Source of the DNA: Anopheles merus
Lineage: Eukaryota; Arthropoda; Insecta; Diptera; Culicidae
Reading direction: 5' to 3'
NCBI RefSeq assembly: GCF_017562075.2
Contig: NC_054085.1
Span: 32,179,039 to 32,243,038, forward strand
DNA length: 64,000 nucleotides
A program made the position numbers and the translations under genes. Positions 33,601 through 46,000 of this stretch are shown one piece after another. Under the pieces are notes generated by a model. That model made no database searches and was not told the origin of the DNA. It saw nothing but the letters and a program-made list of their open reading frames with translations. Position 1 is the first letter of the stretch. The number at the start of each line of letters is the position of its first letter.

Positions 33601-36600
33601 CGGGCGCGAAGGCGACGGTCGCGGAGAGTACGCTGGCGCAGCAGAACGAAACGATCGCGCACGGTGGAGGGGAAGGTCCGGCCGATATCGCGGGGCTGAA
33701 TGCCGTAACGGTAAGCAGGGAGGGACGAAGTGCCGGTGAGCTCGGATCGATTAATTTTACATTTTTGACCTCTTTGTAGACGAACGAATTTCTTGACGGC
33801 GATATACCGATCATCTCCGGCATGAATAACACGCTCGGGGCGTACCGCAGTTTGACCGGATCGCTCTCGCTGTCCGCCTCGATATCAAGTTGCAATGCAA
33901 CGCAGCGCCAGTCGAAGATGTCGGCCAGTGCCATGTCCGTTATGGCGGCCACAATGACGCATCACGATGAGGTACGTTATTTCGGAGGCTTTGCTTTGAA
34001 AGATATGGAATGATTTTAATTTTAAACTCTTTCGCAGATTATGAACGAAGCGAACGCTAGCAATCTGGACGACTTCACTGCGTTGCTGGGCGAACCGGAA
34101 GCAAAGCATTTGATCGAGCTGCTCAAGTTGAGCGTGTTTGGGCGAACCGGTGCCGCCAGCACGTCGGAAACGATCGCGAGCACGCTAATTGCGCTGGCCA
34201 AGTCGAACACAACCATCGCGAACATGCTGATCGAAACGTGCATCACGGAGCTGGAGGATCTGTGCACCTCGCGCCACTCGCTGGGCAAGCTGCCGAAGCC
34301 GGTGGTGCAGGAGACGAGCCATCCCTACATTGACGATATCATACTTGTTGGTAAGCTAGAGAGATACCATTAGAAACTAAAATATTTCACGAGATTGAAG
34401 TCGTGACTCTAAATTAATAGAGGTAGGGAGTCCATTCTAACTTAATCTCAGATTAACAGAGGTTAACGAATCTCCAACGATCCTTGAAAATTGGTGAAAC
34501 TCGAATGTAGTGATGGGTAAAGTTGGCAAAAACCGGATTAGACTGCGATCCGATTCAGATAAATTCGGAATCGACTCCGGAAGGAATGTCCGCTCTGCGT
34601 TATCAGGTGCCGTCCTGGGTCGATCGGAGTCGTCGAGTCATCCGTAGTCTGTCGGAGTCGTTCGGAGTCGTAGGTGCGCTCCAGAGAGCACATCACTACT
34701 CTAATGTAGCAATTGTGTAAATCCTTTACATCATATTACAGTTAAAGAATATGTTAATTTTCAATGTTAATATGTGTTTTCTTATTGGAAGAATAATTTT
34801 TCAGCTTTATAGCTCATTTAGTATTAAATTAGAGCATTAAAACGCTTTAATTTGAAGATTCACAACTCTTTCATGAATTTTTGAATATACGTAAATGTAG
34901 CAAAATCATAAATCAATTATGCATAACGCTGTAGATTCATGATTTTCCTCACATTTGCAATGAATCTTTCACAAAAACGCATTTATTCGAATATATTCAA
35001 AAGATCCTTTCACCATAATACTAACTTAGCTACCCTTCTCTCCACACAACAGGACACGTGAAAATTCCCGGTGCCGAATCGCTTCGCATCGAGTTTGACA
35101 GCCAGTGCTCTACGGAGCGCCGTAACGATCCGCTAATAATTATCGATGGATCGGGTAACGTGATTGCGACACGGTCCGGCCGCGAGTACGCACAGTGGGC
35201 ACAGGAAATTCGCATCCCGGGCGATCAAATGCGCTGGAAGTTTACCAGCGACAACTCCGTCAATGGTTGGGGCTGGCGGTTCTACGTGCACGGCATCATG
35301 CCGGAGTCTTACCTGCAAGAGCTCGGCTCAGACCGCACCGTACTGTCGCAACCCTCGATTGCGCTCGTCATGGCACTGCTAGACTCGCTTCCCGTGCCCA
35401 CCTCGAACGCGAGCATTCTCGTACGGCTCACGTCGGCCCTGTCGCAGTGCGCTCAGCTCAGCTCGCTGACGGTAGCGCAGCGTATCTGGTCGTTGAAGAA
35501 GATGCACCAGCTGCTATGCAGCAACAGTGCCGCCCTGGCGAAGGACGGCTCCCGGCCAATGGATGCTGCCGTGACGGAGATACTGACACCGCTCGTTCCT
35601 ATCATACTGCGCCAGTACGAGTACGAAGAGCCGCAGGTGCGCAGTGGCATCCATCTGATGCATTCGGAGTACTTTAAAACGCTTGTTGCGCTGGCGTGCG
35701 ATATGCACATGGATACGCTGCTACTGCCCGCGGCAGATCCGCACCGTTGGGCCTGGTTCCGGCGCTATTGTGCGGCGGTCCGCGTCGCCCAGGCACTCAC
35801 CCGTCGTACGCATCTGCCATCCACGTTCTGTTTGGAGGTACGCAAGAAGCTTGCGGAAATAGCGTCTCCAGCGACGCCCGCCCACACGTCGGTCAGCGCG
35901 GGTGCTATCAGCCAAGCAAGCGGTGCTGGGGATGGTTATTCTTCGCTGATCCAGCACACCTCGAGCCATTCGAGCTTGCTCGGCCAGAGCCACCCGCTAG
36001 CGTTCGAGCTGACCAGCACGATCAGCAGTAGCAGCACCACCACTAGCAGCAGCAGCACCGGCACAACCACCATCACAGCGGGAAGCAGCGAATCGTTGCC
36101 CGTGAACCCGACCGGCAGCGAGGTGACGAAGTATCTGCACGAAGATCACGCCTACTTCACACCGCAGTACGACTCGCAGCTGCTGCAGTGGTTCAACCGG
36201 CGGCCCGAGGATTGGGCCTTCTCGTGGGGCGGTGCCAGCACAATCTTCGGCTGGGGTCACAACCATCGCGGCCAGCTCGGTGGGCTGGACGGAAGTCGCA
36301 TTAAAAATCCAACCCCGTGCGAAGCGTTGAGCTTGCTGCGCCCGATACAGATTGCAGGCGGCGAACAGACACTGTACGCCGTCACGCCGGACGGGAAGCT
36401 GTACGCAACCGGGTACGGTGCGGGCGGTCGGCTGGGTGTCGGCGGAACGGATTCCGTCACAACGCCCACGCTCGTCGAATCGCTCCAGCATGTGATGATC
36501 AAGAAGGTGGCGGTCAATTCGGGCGGCAAGCACTGTCTGGCGCTGTCCTCCGACGGCGAGGTGTTCTCGTGGGGCGAAGGTGAAGATGGCAAGCTGGGGC

Positions 36601-39038
36601 ACGGCAATCGGGACAGCTACGATCGGCCGAAGCTGATCGAATCGCTGTCCGGGATCGGCGTGGTGGACATTGCGTGCGGCAGTGCGCACTCCGCGTGCAT
36701 CACCATACAGGGCCACGTGCTGACGTGGGGCAAGGGCCGGTACGGACGGCTGGGGCATGGTGATTCGGAGGACCAGCTGCAGCCGAAGCTGGTAGAAGCG
36801 CTGCTCGGGTACCGGGCGATCGACATCGCTTGCGGGTCGGGTGACGCCCAAACGCTCTGCATCACGGACGACGACAACGTGTGGAGCTGGGGCGACGGAG
36901 ACTACGGCAAGCTGGGACGGGGCGGATCCGACGGCTGCAAGGTGCCGATGAAGATCGAAAGCCTGGCCGGGCTGGGCGTGACCAAGGTGGAGTGCGGCTC
37001 GCAGTTTTCGGTCGCGCTGACCCGCTCGGGCAGCGTGTACACCTGGGGCAAGGGCGACTACCATCGGCTGGGCCACGGCAACACGGACCACGTGCGGCGG
37101 CCGAAGAAGGTGGCCGCACTGCAGGGCAAGAAGATCATCTCGATCGCTACCGGATCGTTGCACTGCGTCGCCTGCAGCGACACGGGCGAAGTGTTCACCT
37201 GGGGTGACAACGACGAGGGCCAGCTGGGCGATGGGACGGTGTCGGCCATACAGCGGCCCCGGCTGGTGCAGTCGCTGCAGGGCAAGCACATCGTGAAGGT
37301 GATTTGCGGTTCCGCACACACGCTTGCCCTGTCGACGTACCAGCTGAGTGAAGCGGTTCGACCGCCGCCATCGCCCCCGCTGGAGTACGATCTCGTGCGC
37401 GACATTGCGCCGGAAGTGCTGCACGCTCGGCTGGTGCTGCTGCACCACTTCTCCGAGCTGCTGTGCCCGTGTCTGGCGATGCTGCCGATTGCGGGCCCGC
37501 TCTCGCTTGCCTCGCTGAAGGACGTGCTGGTGTACTCGATCAAGGAGACCGGCTTCCGGAAGGTGATCCAGACGACGATGGTGCGCGACAAACCGCACGG
37601 GCCCGTCATCGAGCTGAACCGCATCCAGGTGAAGCGGTCGCGCATGCGCTCCGGCAACGGGCTGGCCGGCGTGGACGGCATGAAGAGCGTTTTCGGCCAG
37701 ATGGTGCAGAAGCTACCGCTGCTGACACAGGAAGCCCTGTCCATGCCGCATCGCGTTTGGAAGGTGAAGTTTGTGGGCGAAAGTGTGGACGATTGTGGCG
37801 GCGGTTTCAGCGAATCGATTGCGGAGATGTGCGACGAGCTGCAGAACGGTAGCGTGCCGTTGCTGATACAAACACCGAACGGGCGGGGTGAGGCAGGCGC
37901 CAACAGGGACTGCTTTTTGCTCGACCCAACGCTCACCTCCGTGCTGCACATGAACATGTTCCGGTTTTTGGGTGTGCTGATGGGGATAGCCGTGCGTACG
38001 GGATCGCCGTTGAGTTTGAAGTAAGTAAAGAAGCTTTTATTTTATAACTCTCAATAATGACGTCACTTTTGCCGCTTATTCAACCGTTTTGCAGTCTTGC
38101 GGAACCCGTGTGGCGTCAACTGTGCGGAGAAACGTTACGTCCAGCCGATCTAACCGAGGTAGATCGGGACTATATCACGGGACTGCTGTACATTCGCGAC
38201 GTGGAAAGCGACCCGAAAGTGTTTGCCTCGATCGAGCTGCCCTTCTCAACGCCGTCTGCCAAAGGACACGAAGTTCCACTGTCTACTAAGTAAGTTTAGA
38301 GCTGCCATCATGCTTTACACATCTTACAATACGCCAACATCTCTCCTTCCCATCGCTAGATATACAAAAATAACGCCCGAAAATCGCAACGAGTACGTGA
38401 AGCTTGCCCTCAACTATCGCATCCACGAGTTCGACGAGCAGGTCAAAGCCGTCCGGGACGGCATGTCCAAGGTAATCCCAGTGCCGCTACTGTCGCTCTT
38501 TTCCGCCGCCGAGCTGCAGGCGATGGTCTGCGGTTCGCCCGACATTCCACTCTGCCTGCTGAAAACGGTCGCCACGTACAAGGGCGTCGAGTCGACCTCC
38601 CCGCTCGTGCAGTGGTTCTGGGAGGTGATGGAAGAGTTCACCAACCAGGAGCGATCGCTGTTTCTGCGCTTCGTCTGGGGCCGCACGCGCCTGCCCCGCA
38701 CCATTGCCGATTTTCGTGGCCGCGACTTTGTGCTGCAGGTGCTGGACAAGTACAACCCGCCCGACCACTTCCTGCCCGAAAGCTATACCTGCTTTTTCCT
38801 GCTAAAAATGCCTCGCTACTCCTGCAAGGTACGACACCGGTGGGAAATAATGTGCTTGCGAGCGAATAGTAAACGCTTGATTTTCTCTTTTCAGGCTGTT
38901 TTGCAGGAGAAGCTCAAGTACGCGATTTACTTCTGCAAAAGCATCGATACGGACGAGTACGCGCGGGTCGCGATGGGCGATCCGACCGAAGCGACCGGCA
39001 GCGAGGACAACAGCGACATCGAGTCGGTACTGTTTTAA
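21626..39038 (+). CDS. HERC2: HERC2 giant HECT E3 ubiquitin ligase
   Basis: Eleven exons: 21626-22301, 22419-22645, 22729-28218, 28293-28444, 28925-33710, 33780-33971, 34038-34350, 35053-38020, 38095-38289, 38360-38828 and 38895-39038, all frame-consistent, giving 5,203 residues (human 4,834). Domains in order: Ala-rich head (about 9-50); first RCC1-like propeller (about 552-940); cytochrome-b5-like (about 1326-1404); MIB/HERC2 (about 2149-2211, WKWGEQDGP and WVRVEWDNGSTNSY); UBA-like (about 2778-2825); CPH (about 2885-2962); DOC (about 3066-3201); second propeller (about 3248-3611); third propeller (about 4337-4707); C-terminal HECT (about 4800-5203). The catalytic cysteine is C5144 in SYTCFFLL. 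HERC2 ubiquitinates DNA-damage and centrosomal proteins and acts in protein turnover. The ZZ zinc finger that human HERC2 has between CPH and DOC is absent. The start is the first of two adjacent ATGs; the exact N-terminus is the least certain part. Confidence 0.96.
28488..28634. mobile_element. One-armed relative of the 519 bp foldback element
   Basis: The left end CTGGGTTTCGTATCATATTA and the following spaced AGGGGAATRTTGCAA units match one arm of the foldback at 58726-59244 over about 140 bp. The right end reads CAACCCTG. The opposite arm is missing, so this is either a deleted copy or a short-form element. A TA precedes it at 28486-28487. Confidence 0.7.
28637..28850. mobile_element. 214 bp inverted-repeat element
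   Basis: Both ends start TATAAC when read inwards and share an inverted repeat of about 45 bp, including GTTGCACGC and GTCTTAAAATTGCATGC. The middle is AT-rich and non-coding. No target duplication could be assigned. It is a separate element from the adjoining relative of the foldback. Confidence 0.65.
34351..35052 (+). other. HERC2 intron 7
   Basis: A 702 bp intron, long for this gene. It contains a hAT-like MITE (34508-34698) and AT-rich sequence. No exon-like frame was seen. Confidence 0.85.
34508..34698. mobile_element. hAT-like MITE with 8 bp target-site duplication
   Basis: The ends are TAGTGATGGG on the left and its near reverse complement on the right (TAGTGATGTG read inwards). It is flanked by CTCGAATG (34500-34507) and CTCTAATG (34699-34706), seven of eight bases identical, the duplication length typical of hAT transposons. 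The interior carries GGAGTCG-type units like those in ECM29 intron 6. It is 191 bp with no coding capacity. Confidence 0.7.
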
Positions 39039-39155
39039 CTTCCGCTCGGCGAGAAGAAGGAAATCGTACCCCCCAGCCCCCCACAAGTGCGTGCTGAACA
39101 CGTGTCGGCCGACACAACCGTGCCTCACACATTCTCCTAGGAGCTTACTCGACTG

Positions 39156-39161
39156 ATTAAA
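39156..39161 (+). terminator. Candidate proximal poly(A) signal of HERC2
   Basis: ATTAAA lies 118 bp after the stop codon. It is a common variant signal. The choice between this and the distal AATAAA signals near 41.66 kb cannot be made from sequence alone. Confidence 0.35.
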
Positions 39162-40212
39162 TTGGACTGAGACGCAATCCGTGCATCACACGCGTGTGTT
39201 CATTCAGGAAACAAACACAAAAACCCGCAGCAGGAGGTAAATCATGATGATCTCCATTAGCAAGCTGGCTGTTACTTCATTAGCTTCTCGTTGCATCCTC
39301 TCCCTGTTTACATAAGGGGGACAACAATAGAGAGCGAGAATGTAAACGAGTACGTACGTATGTTCGCGCCCCTTCTACAAAATAAGAGTGCTCTCGTTTG
39401 AACATGCGGATCTAGCTTATGTGGAAAATTGATTTCGATTCCCTCTTCTCTATCTATCTCTTGTACTAGCCAGAGCAACCGCAATCCCTTTATTCCCCCT
39501 AACATTCCAGTAGCTGCTATCCACAGTGTGTTGGGCAATCAGAGCAAAAAAGAGTAACATTTCATTGGTGTAGACCGATTAAACTAGCACTTAAATAGTA
39601 GTCACACACACCCATACCCATACCCATATACAACAACGGTAGCACACTTTGTAGCGAAGGTGCGAATAGAGATTATATGTTTGTTATCGAAAGGATGCTC
39701 TATCAAGTCACGGCTATGTTTGTAAACGATGTGAGCGGAAGGATACTCCCTTTCTCCCTAGTCCATGTGCGAGTTGGTGGCCGAGAAGGAATGGTTAAGA
39801 TTTGTTGAAGCAATAGAGAATTTAATAGTCGGAAAGGAGGTAAACCACACGGTGCATGCGCATTGTTTAGCAGCAGCAGCCTGTAGATTACGTGCAGCTG
39901 GTCGATCTCTCTTTTCGTATGTGTTGGTGCGTCTGTCACGCCTACTAAGATAATCAAAACTAACTGCAACCATTACTAACAGTGGAAGATTATTTCCAAC
40001 GCAATTTAATGCCCAGCGTGCCCAACTACTAACAAGCAAAAAGAGCAAACGTTTGGTGAAGCACTGTTAATGTTTTGGTAGCGAAGTCTGGCTTTGAATA
40101 TAGCACAGATACCGTAATCGCAATTGAACAGTTGCTTTGTGTGCTTATCACGCACCAACACTTTTGAATTCAATAATTCGATAATGAAAATTAGCTCGTA
40201 CAAAGGAAGATA

Positions 40213-40432
40213 CTGGGTTTTCCAAGAGTTCTCATGGTTGTGGGACACTCCTTTGACTCTTTCTTATTGGAAATGAACTTCATTGGTTGGAAATTGCACT
40301 CTATTTGACATTCCTATTGGATATGCCCAACAAGCGTGCTATAGAGTCCAATTACCATTACATGAAATTCATTTCACGCAAGCAGGAGTCAATAAAGTGT
40401 CCCACAGCTATGAGAACTCCAGGAAAACCCTA
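40213..40432. mobile_element. MITE family A, copy 2 (220 bp)
   Basis: The left end is CTGGGTTTTCCAAGAGTTCT and the right end, read inwards, is TAGGGTTTTCCTGGAGTTCT. TA flanks it at 40211-40212 and 40433-40434. The subterminal GTGTCCCACAGCTATGAGAA and internal CTTCATTGGTTGGAAATTGC are shared with copy 3. It is intergenic, downstream of HERC2. Confidence 0.8.
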
Positions 40433-42255
40433 TAAAGAAAAAAACGCTTTCTTTTGCACTGGAATTAGCCTACACAGATTGCAAAGTGCTAGATTTACTT
40501 GCGATTAAGGCTCATCAGTACTCATCAGTACTCAACTGCTATCAAACGTTTAGCGCGTACACGCCCCACGCTCCATGTTAATTGTAGGTTTTGCACTTTG
40601 CAAGTAAAGATAGCCGATAGACCGATATGCAACCAAAAAAAATGGAGCAGGAACTAAAACCCGAAGAATTATAAAAGCATACAAGCTAAACAACATTACA
40701 GACGATGGCAATTATTCATTAGCGTTCACAACAAAAAGGTAGTGTGTTAGCAGTAGCATATATTAGTAGCCATTCTGCGGTTGGGCTAAAAAGCGCGGGG
40801 GGGGGGAAAGGATTAAACATCACCCGCCAAGTGTAGTTCGCTAGACACCACCCTAGCTGTGCTTAGGACATTAGGAACGGGCCGCTAGTGGAAAACTAGT
40901 TAGCGGGCATGTGTGTATTAGCTGTTATAAACAGAAAGGCGACCTAAAAACAATGCACTAGCGTGCAATTTGCATCAGTATAAGTTAGGCCACTCTAACT
41001 GCTAAGAGTAATTTATTTTTATTTATTTATTTTCATTCGTTAGGCCCATTTCACTCATACTGCATTGCTTCGCCAGTGCATTACTGCGTTCGATAGGCAA
41101 TGGTTTCACATTTCGGGGGATCTAGCTATAGCGGAGGGGTTGTTGTAGCACAACACACGTGTGAAATTCCATCCAACCAACAAACAAACAAACAAAAGAA
41201 CGGATTAGTGTTAAACGGACGGATCCAAGAGGATGTTATTATTGACTGCACTCGCTTTACACACGCCTTGTATTTGTACGTTATTTCTACCAGAGACATA
41301 TAATAATATGTAATGCAAGTGCAAAACTACCCGCGCCGTTCCCACAGCCCCCTGGGAGGTACCCCTCCTCCCGCTGGTCTCACTAATCCTACCATTTCCC
41401 GGGGCACAGCAGCACTACTGTGATTGATGTTTTACTTTACGTTTCATTTGCTTAATGTGTTGTGTGTATGTGTGTTGTTTGTCTGTGTTTTAACAACACT
41501 CAAACTCTATCCCTCTAACTCTTTCTCTCTATGTGTTTTTACTTCCGATCCTATCCTGCCGATATAAAGAAAAGTAAAGGGTAGTAATTGGAGAGATGGA
41601 GGTAATGTGTACTACCCGATTATACCATATTGTGGAAAATTAAGAAATGAAATCTCAAAATAAACAATCACTTCTAGAATATAGTTGTACCATTTGCGTA
41701 CGCGTAAGAATAAAATTGAATATCAAAGTATTGGAATTCTATGTGTGTAATGAAAGAATGCTGTTTTTTTACAAATCTTAAAATTCATGTAAAATAATTT
41801 CATTTTTGAAAAAGTTTGATAATTGTATTCATGTTTACAACACTAGTTTCAAAGTATTAGCAACATTGTTCAACGTTTGCGAGATGTTTTTAAACAGCTG
41901 TGTTATATATTAACCCCATAATGCCGATTTGTGATTATCGATAAAATGATACTTTTGGGATTATTATTTTCAACAACTATTGTTTAAATTTCAAAGCTTT
42001 TTTTTGAATTTCAAGAACGTAATTCCCTTTAATTAAATTAGTTTGTTTTGGTAATTTATGTTTATTTTGTTTTAATACAAAATTGACCTAAACTTACAGA
42101 CAAAACAACCGCGTGTTCAACCCCCTTATGCATTGTAATGCAGTGTCAGCCACCCCAAAAATTAATGTCATTGCGATGTACACGCGCGCAACGTAGTGCA
42201 CACTGGCGTTGATTTTGGGCACCCCTCTCTCCCTCTACAAAGGGTAACTCCGGAC

Positions 42256-42269
42256 GGCCCCCTAGCAAC
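42256..42269 (+). promoter_or_regulatory. Degenerate X-box-like site upstream of ARL6
   Basis: GGCCCCCTAGCAAC departs from the RFX consensus at one position. It shares TAGCAACGG with the OFD1 X-box and is followed at once by a GTTGCC half-site. It lies 831 bp upstream of the ATG, but the transcription start is unknown and may be much nearer. ARL6 is a known ciliary gene. The match is suggestive only. Confidence 0.3.
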
Positions 42270-43099
42270 GGTTGCCAAAACAATTCTACTGCGATGGAAC
42301 GTATGCATTTTCCCCATTTTCCCTCACAAGCACCTGACATCGAGCCAGTTCGGTGTTGCTTCGCACGTGAGAGGAGCCGTTTTGTTCCTGTTTTTCTTTG
42401 CACACAAAGACCTTAGTTTACACCGGACGGTTAAGTTTTTAGCGAATAGTGAATGTGTTGATTTATATTTTACCGATTTTTATTTGTAACGAAACTAACG
42501 AAAAGGTGCGCTGTGCGAGTAATGTAGCCTCTAAATCAGTGCAGCGTGTTATGCAACGTGTACGCCCAGTAGTGCCTTCACCGGAAGTACAGCCCGTCCA
42601 GCATGGACAGCGGTGGCGAGGCTGAAGTGTGGTGAAATTTTCACGGCAACTTCAACACCCTGCCAGTGGCCATAAAACAGGGTGTGTCCATCACCGCGCA
42701 GTCCCTCAAACCCCTCATTCCCACCAAACGGTAGAAGTGGCCGCACACAACCAGCATAAAACACAATGTTGACCTTTCACCAAAGCGCACGACGACGAGC
42801 GTGACGGGCGAACACGAGCACGCTTGACGTAAAACCGCAACCAGTAACTTGGTGTATCCTTGGCGGTCTGGATACTACACGGTACCACGGTACCAACCGT
42901 CCCAAGAAGCAGGAGCAGCATAGGAGGAGGGTTTGTGTGTGATCAATATCGCCTGTACCTTCCTTAGTTCTCTTGCTCTCACGGGCAAAAGAGTTTGGAT
43001 GTGATACTGGTGAAATCCTAAATCGCGGACCAGAAGTGTGTGTGCTGTTGCTTGAACACTACCGTTGTGGTTGGGTGGCAAATCGGTGCCGTCGCCACC

Positions 43100-46000
43100 A
43101 TGGGGCTGTTCGATAAGCTGGCCAACATGCTGAAGATGAAAAAGGAGCAGATCAACATACTGGTAGTGGGATTGAACAACAGCGGCAAGTCGACGATAGT
43201 GAACCATTTCAAAAATCCCAACGAACGAACGTCGATCGTGGTACCGACGGTGGGATTCAGTGTGGAGCGATTTGAAAGTGAGTACCAACTGTTAACTCGA
43301 AAGTTTAGTACATTTCTTATCATCAGTCCTGCTATTCATGTTCGAAACAATCGCGCCCCTTTTAAGCGGGAGCATGATGCGATGAGCACTAAAAGAAAGT
43401 TCCAAGTCACCAAGGACGTATCGATTTTACCCGACTAATTTGGGCTTGACACCGGAGCGTAATCAAAGCAAGCGCAAGCGTGACCGTACCTCGCCTACTA
43501 TTAGGCTTGGTTAAAGTGGAAAATTGCTGAACTATGGCGTCCAATTAAATGATGAACCGAGAGCAAGATGATGAAGCGAATTGTGCAAGTTTCTTACTCG
43601 TCGACAAATTAGTGTGCTCGAAATTTTGTTTTCTGACAACATACAAGCAAGCAACACCTTTTAAATGTACCTTTTACGCGGTAATGTTTACTTTCTCGTA
43701 ATCAGCTAGATTAGCCGTGAATCAAGAGCTATCAAAGACGAGGACAACGATCATTTGGAGCACTGACAAAAATAAATCAAAATTGAATTATATAGAACTC
43801 TCTTCTGCCGTTTTTAAAAAATATTCTCAAAATCATGGATTCCATTATCTATTCATGATATGGTAAAAAAGGAGCCATCACGATCGCATGAACACTAAGT
43901 TATCCACTGATCAGAATGCAACGCAATTCCAACATAATGTACATTCTAACAGGAATCCAATGAAAGAATGACCCTTTCAATTAGGGATGTGCAGACTGAG
44001 CAAGAGTGAACGATTTGAAAGCTGCAAATCAATGTGCATGGATGTTAATGTCAGTTCGTAGATTTTGTATAAATATTGTCACTCTTTTCGGCTTTTATTA
44101 ACCATCTACAGGAGAGTAAAATCCCAAAAGCATAAGTTATTATTCGACGCAGCCAAGGAGTCAATTGAATCCCAAAATAAAGTCTTCAATTGGCCCAGAA
44201 AGTGAGTGAGTTAGATTCGTAAACAGTTTGTCACTGGGTAGTCCCGAGAATGAATTAGTATAATCCTGTAGGTGTGAGTCTTTAGTCGGCATAGAGAGAT
44301 TCATATCTCTATAGCCACTCTTCTACTCTGATTGAATTATCTAAAACGAGTAAGAGATCATAATCTGGAATATGAAACATAATTGATAACTGTATAATCT
44401 TGAAGCTATAACTGATTTTGCAGTGCCGAGATTGGCTATATTTCTTTGTTTTTGTATAAAATTTAAAACCGTTTTCTTCATACTATTGCACAAATCTCTC
44501 AAAACAATCCAAGAAATGCAAATCGAGATAAGAACACACATGAAGCTGATCAATATTTCAACAACAATCAGAATGGAATGCGCCATAAAACAAAGATTGC
44601 ATAAACAAAACTTCGCACGTGACGCGGAACTACTGGCATGCCTGTCCCCCATTCGAAATTATCAATTTAAATCCACCATTACCTTATCTAGAACGTTAAG
44701 CAAACCTCCACAGCAAGGAAGGAGGCTTGGTCGGCAAACATTGCCCATGAATATTTATCACTGCACTTCTACGGCAAACAACGGCACGGCGGCAAGCTCA
44801 ACCATCGCACCCCGCGTACGGAGAAGCGTACGTTGAAGGCTCAATCAATCTTGCTTGTTTTGTTTTCCGTGTGGCTTGATACTTGAGAAATTAAAACGGA
44901 ACCACCGAAGCTCTTGAAGTAATACCGGCTTACCTTGGCGGTGGGGTGCTGCTGGGCCGCTGCGGCTCACGTGCGGAAGTTTGCTGTTCGATGTGTGAAT
45001 GAAATATGCAACACATATGTGTTGTGGTAGCAGCTAGACTAATGTTGTGAAATCTCTGCGAGACACGATCGAATGTTTCGAGTGCACTCACTTCCTTATC
45101 AGCTATATAGGACGCCCCCTGGGGGGGGAGGGTCGTTGAAAGTTATGCTCAAGCAATGAGTCAGTCTCATGCTCTGCCGATAAGAAATGTTGTGCATTTA
45201 CTGCACTCCAAAATTTTGGAACAAACAAAAAAAAGGCAACACTTTGATAATGGAAGCTGATATTTATTTGGCAACAAGAAAAATAAATGTTTATTTTGTT
45301 ACGCTCGAATGCATAAAAACATTAAAACACACATATTGCACGAGAGATATGAGACGTTGGCGCAAGGCGTTCTAGAAAATCACTCGTAATCGGTCGTCGT
45401 GCGCACGTACACATTGCCGGAGGGCATCGAGACGCGTTCGATTCCGTTCGGGAACAGTTTGTCCGCGTCCTCCTCGCTTACGCTGGGCAGTATCATGACC
45501 TTCGTGCCGGGCTGAATCGAAACCACCGAAACCAGAACAATGCGATTAACAACAACAACATCAACAAAAATACACAACTCATTATCGCAGTAGGCTGGCG
45601 GACTTCACTCAACTTACCATCCAGTTAGCAGGCGTTGCAATCACCTTCAATCGATCTGTCAGCTGTAGCGAATCGATGACGCGCAGAATTTCGCTAAAGT
45701 GAGAGATATACGCCGAGCGCACGTGGTTGATTATTTTGCTAAGCAACATGTACCGCACTTAACTACACTTACTCGACATTACGCCCCGTAGACGTTGGAT
45801 AATGCATCGTCAGCCGCACCCGCTTGTCGGGGCTGATGATGAACAGGGCGCGCACCGTTTGCGCCAGCTCCACGTTGTCCTTGTCCTTCTCGTCCAGCAT
45901 GCCGAACCGGACCGCCAAATCGCGGCTCGGGTCGGCAATGATCGGGTACGGGAAGTTGCCGATAATATCCGGACAGTATGACTTGATGTCCTGTGTTTGA

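Larger units (their letters stand above)
39039..43099. other. HERC2 3' UTR, intergenic DNA and ARL6 upstream region
   Basis: Four kilobases without a recognisable gene. Possible HERC2 poly(A) signals are ATTAAA at 39156-39161 and AATAAA at 41659-41664 and 41709-41714. An AU-rich ATTTA run lies around 41012-41038. A MITE copy lies at 40213-40432. A perfect DREF-type TATCGATA is at 41936-41943. The last kilobase becomes GC-richer and probably holds the ARL6 promoter and 5' UTR. Confidence 0.4.

Noticed and set aside
44423..44836. A 137-codon frame in ARL6 intron 1
   Set aside because: AT-rich, biased to Lys/Ile/Thr, with no family similarity or splice support. It was judged to be chance.
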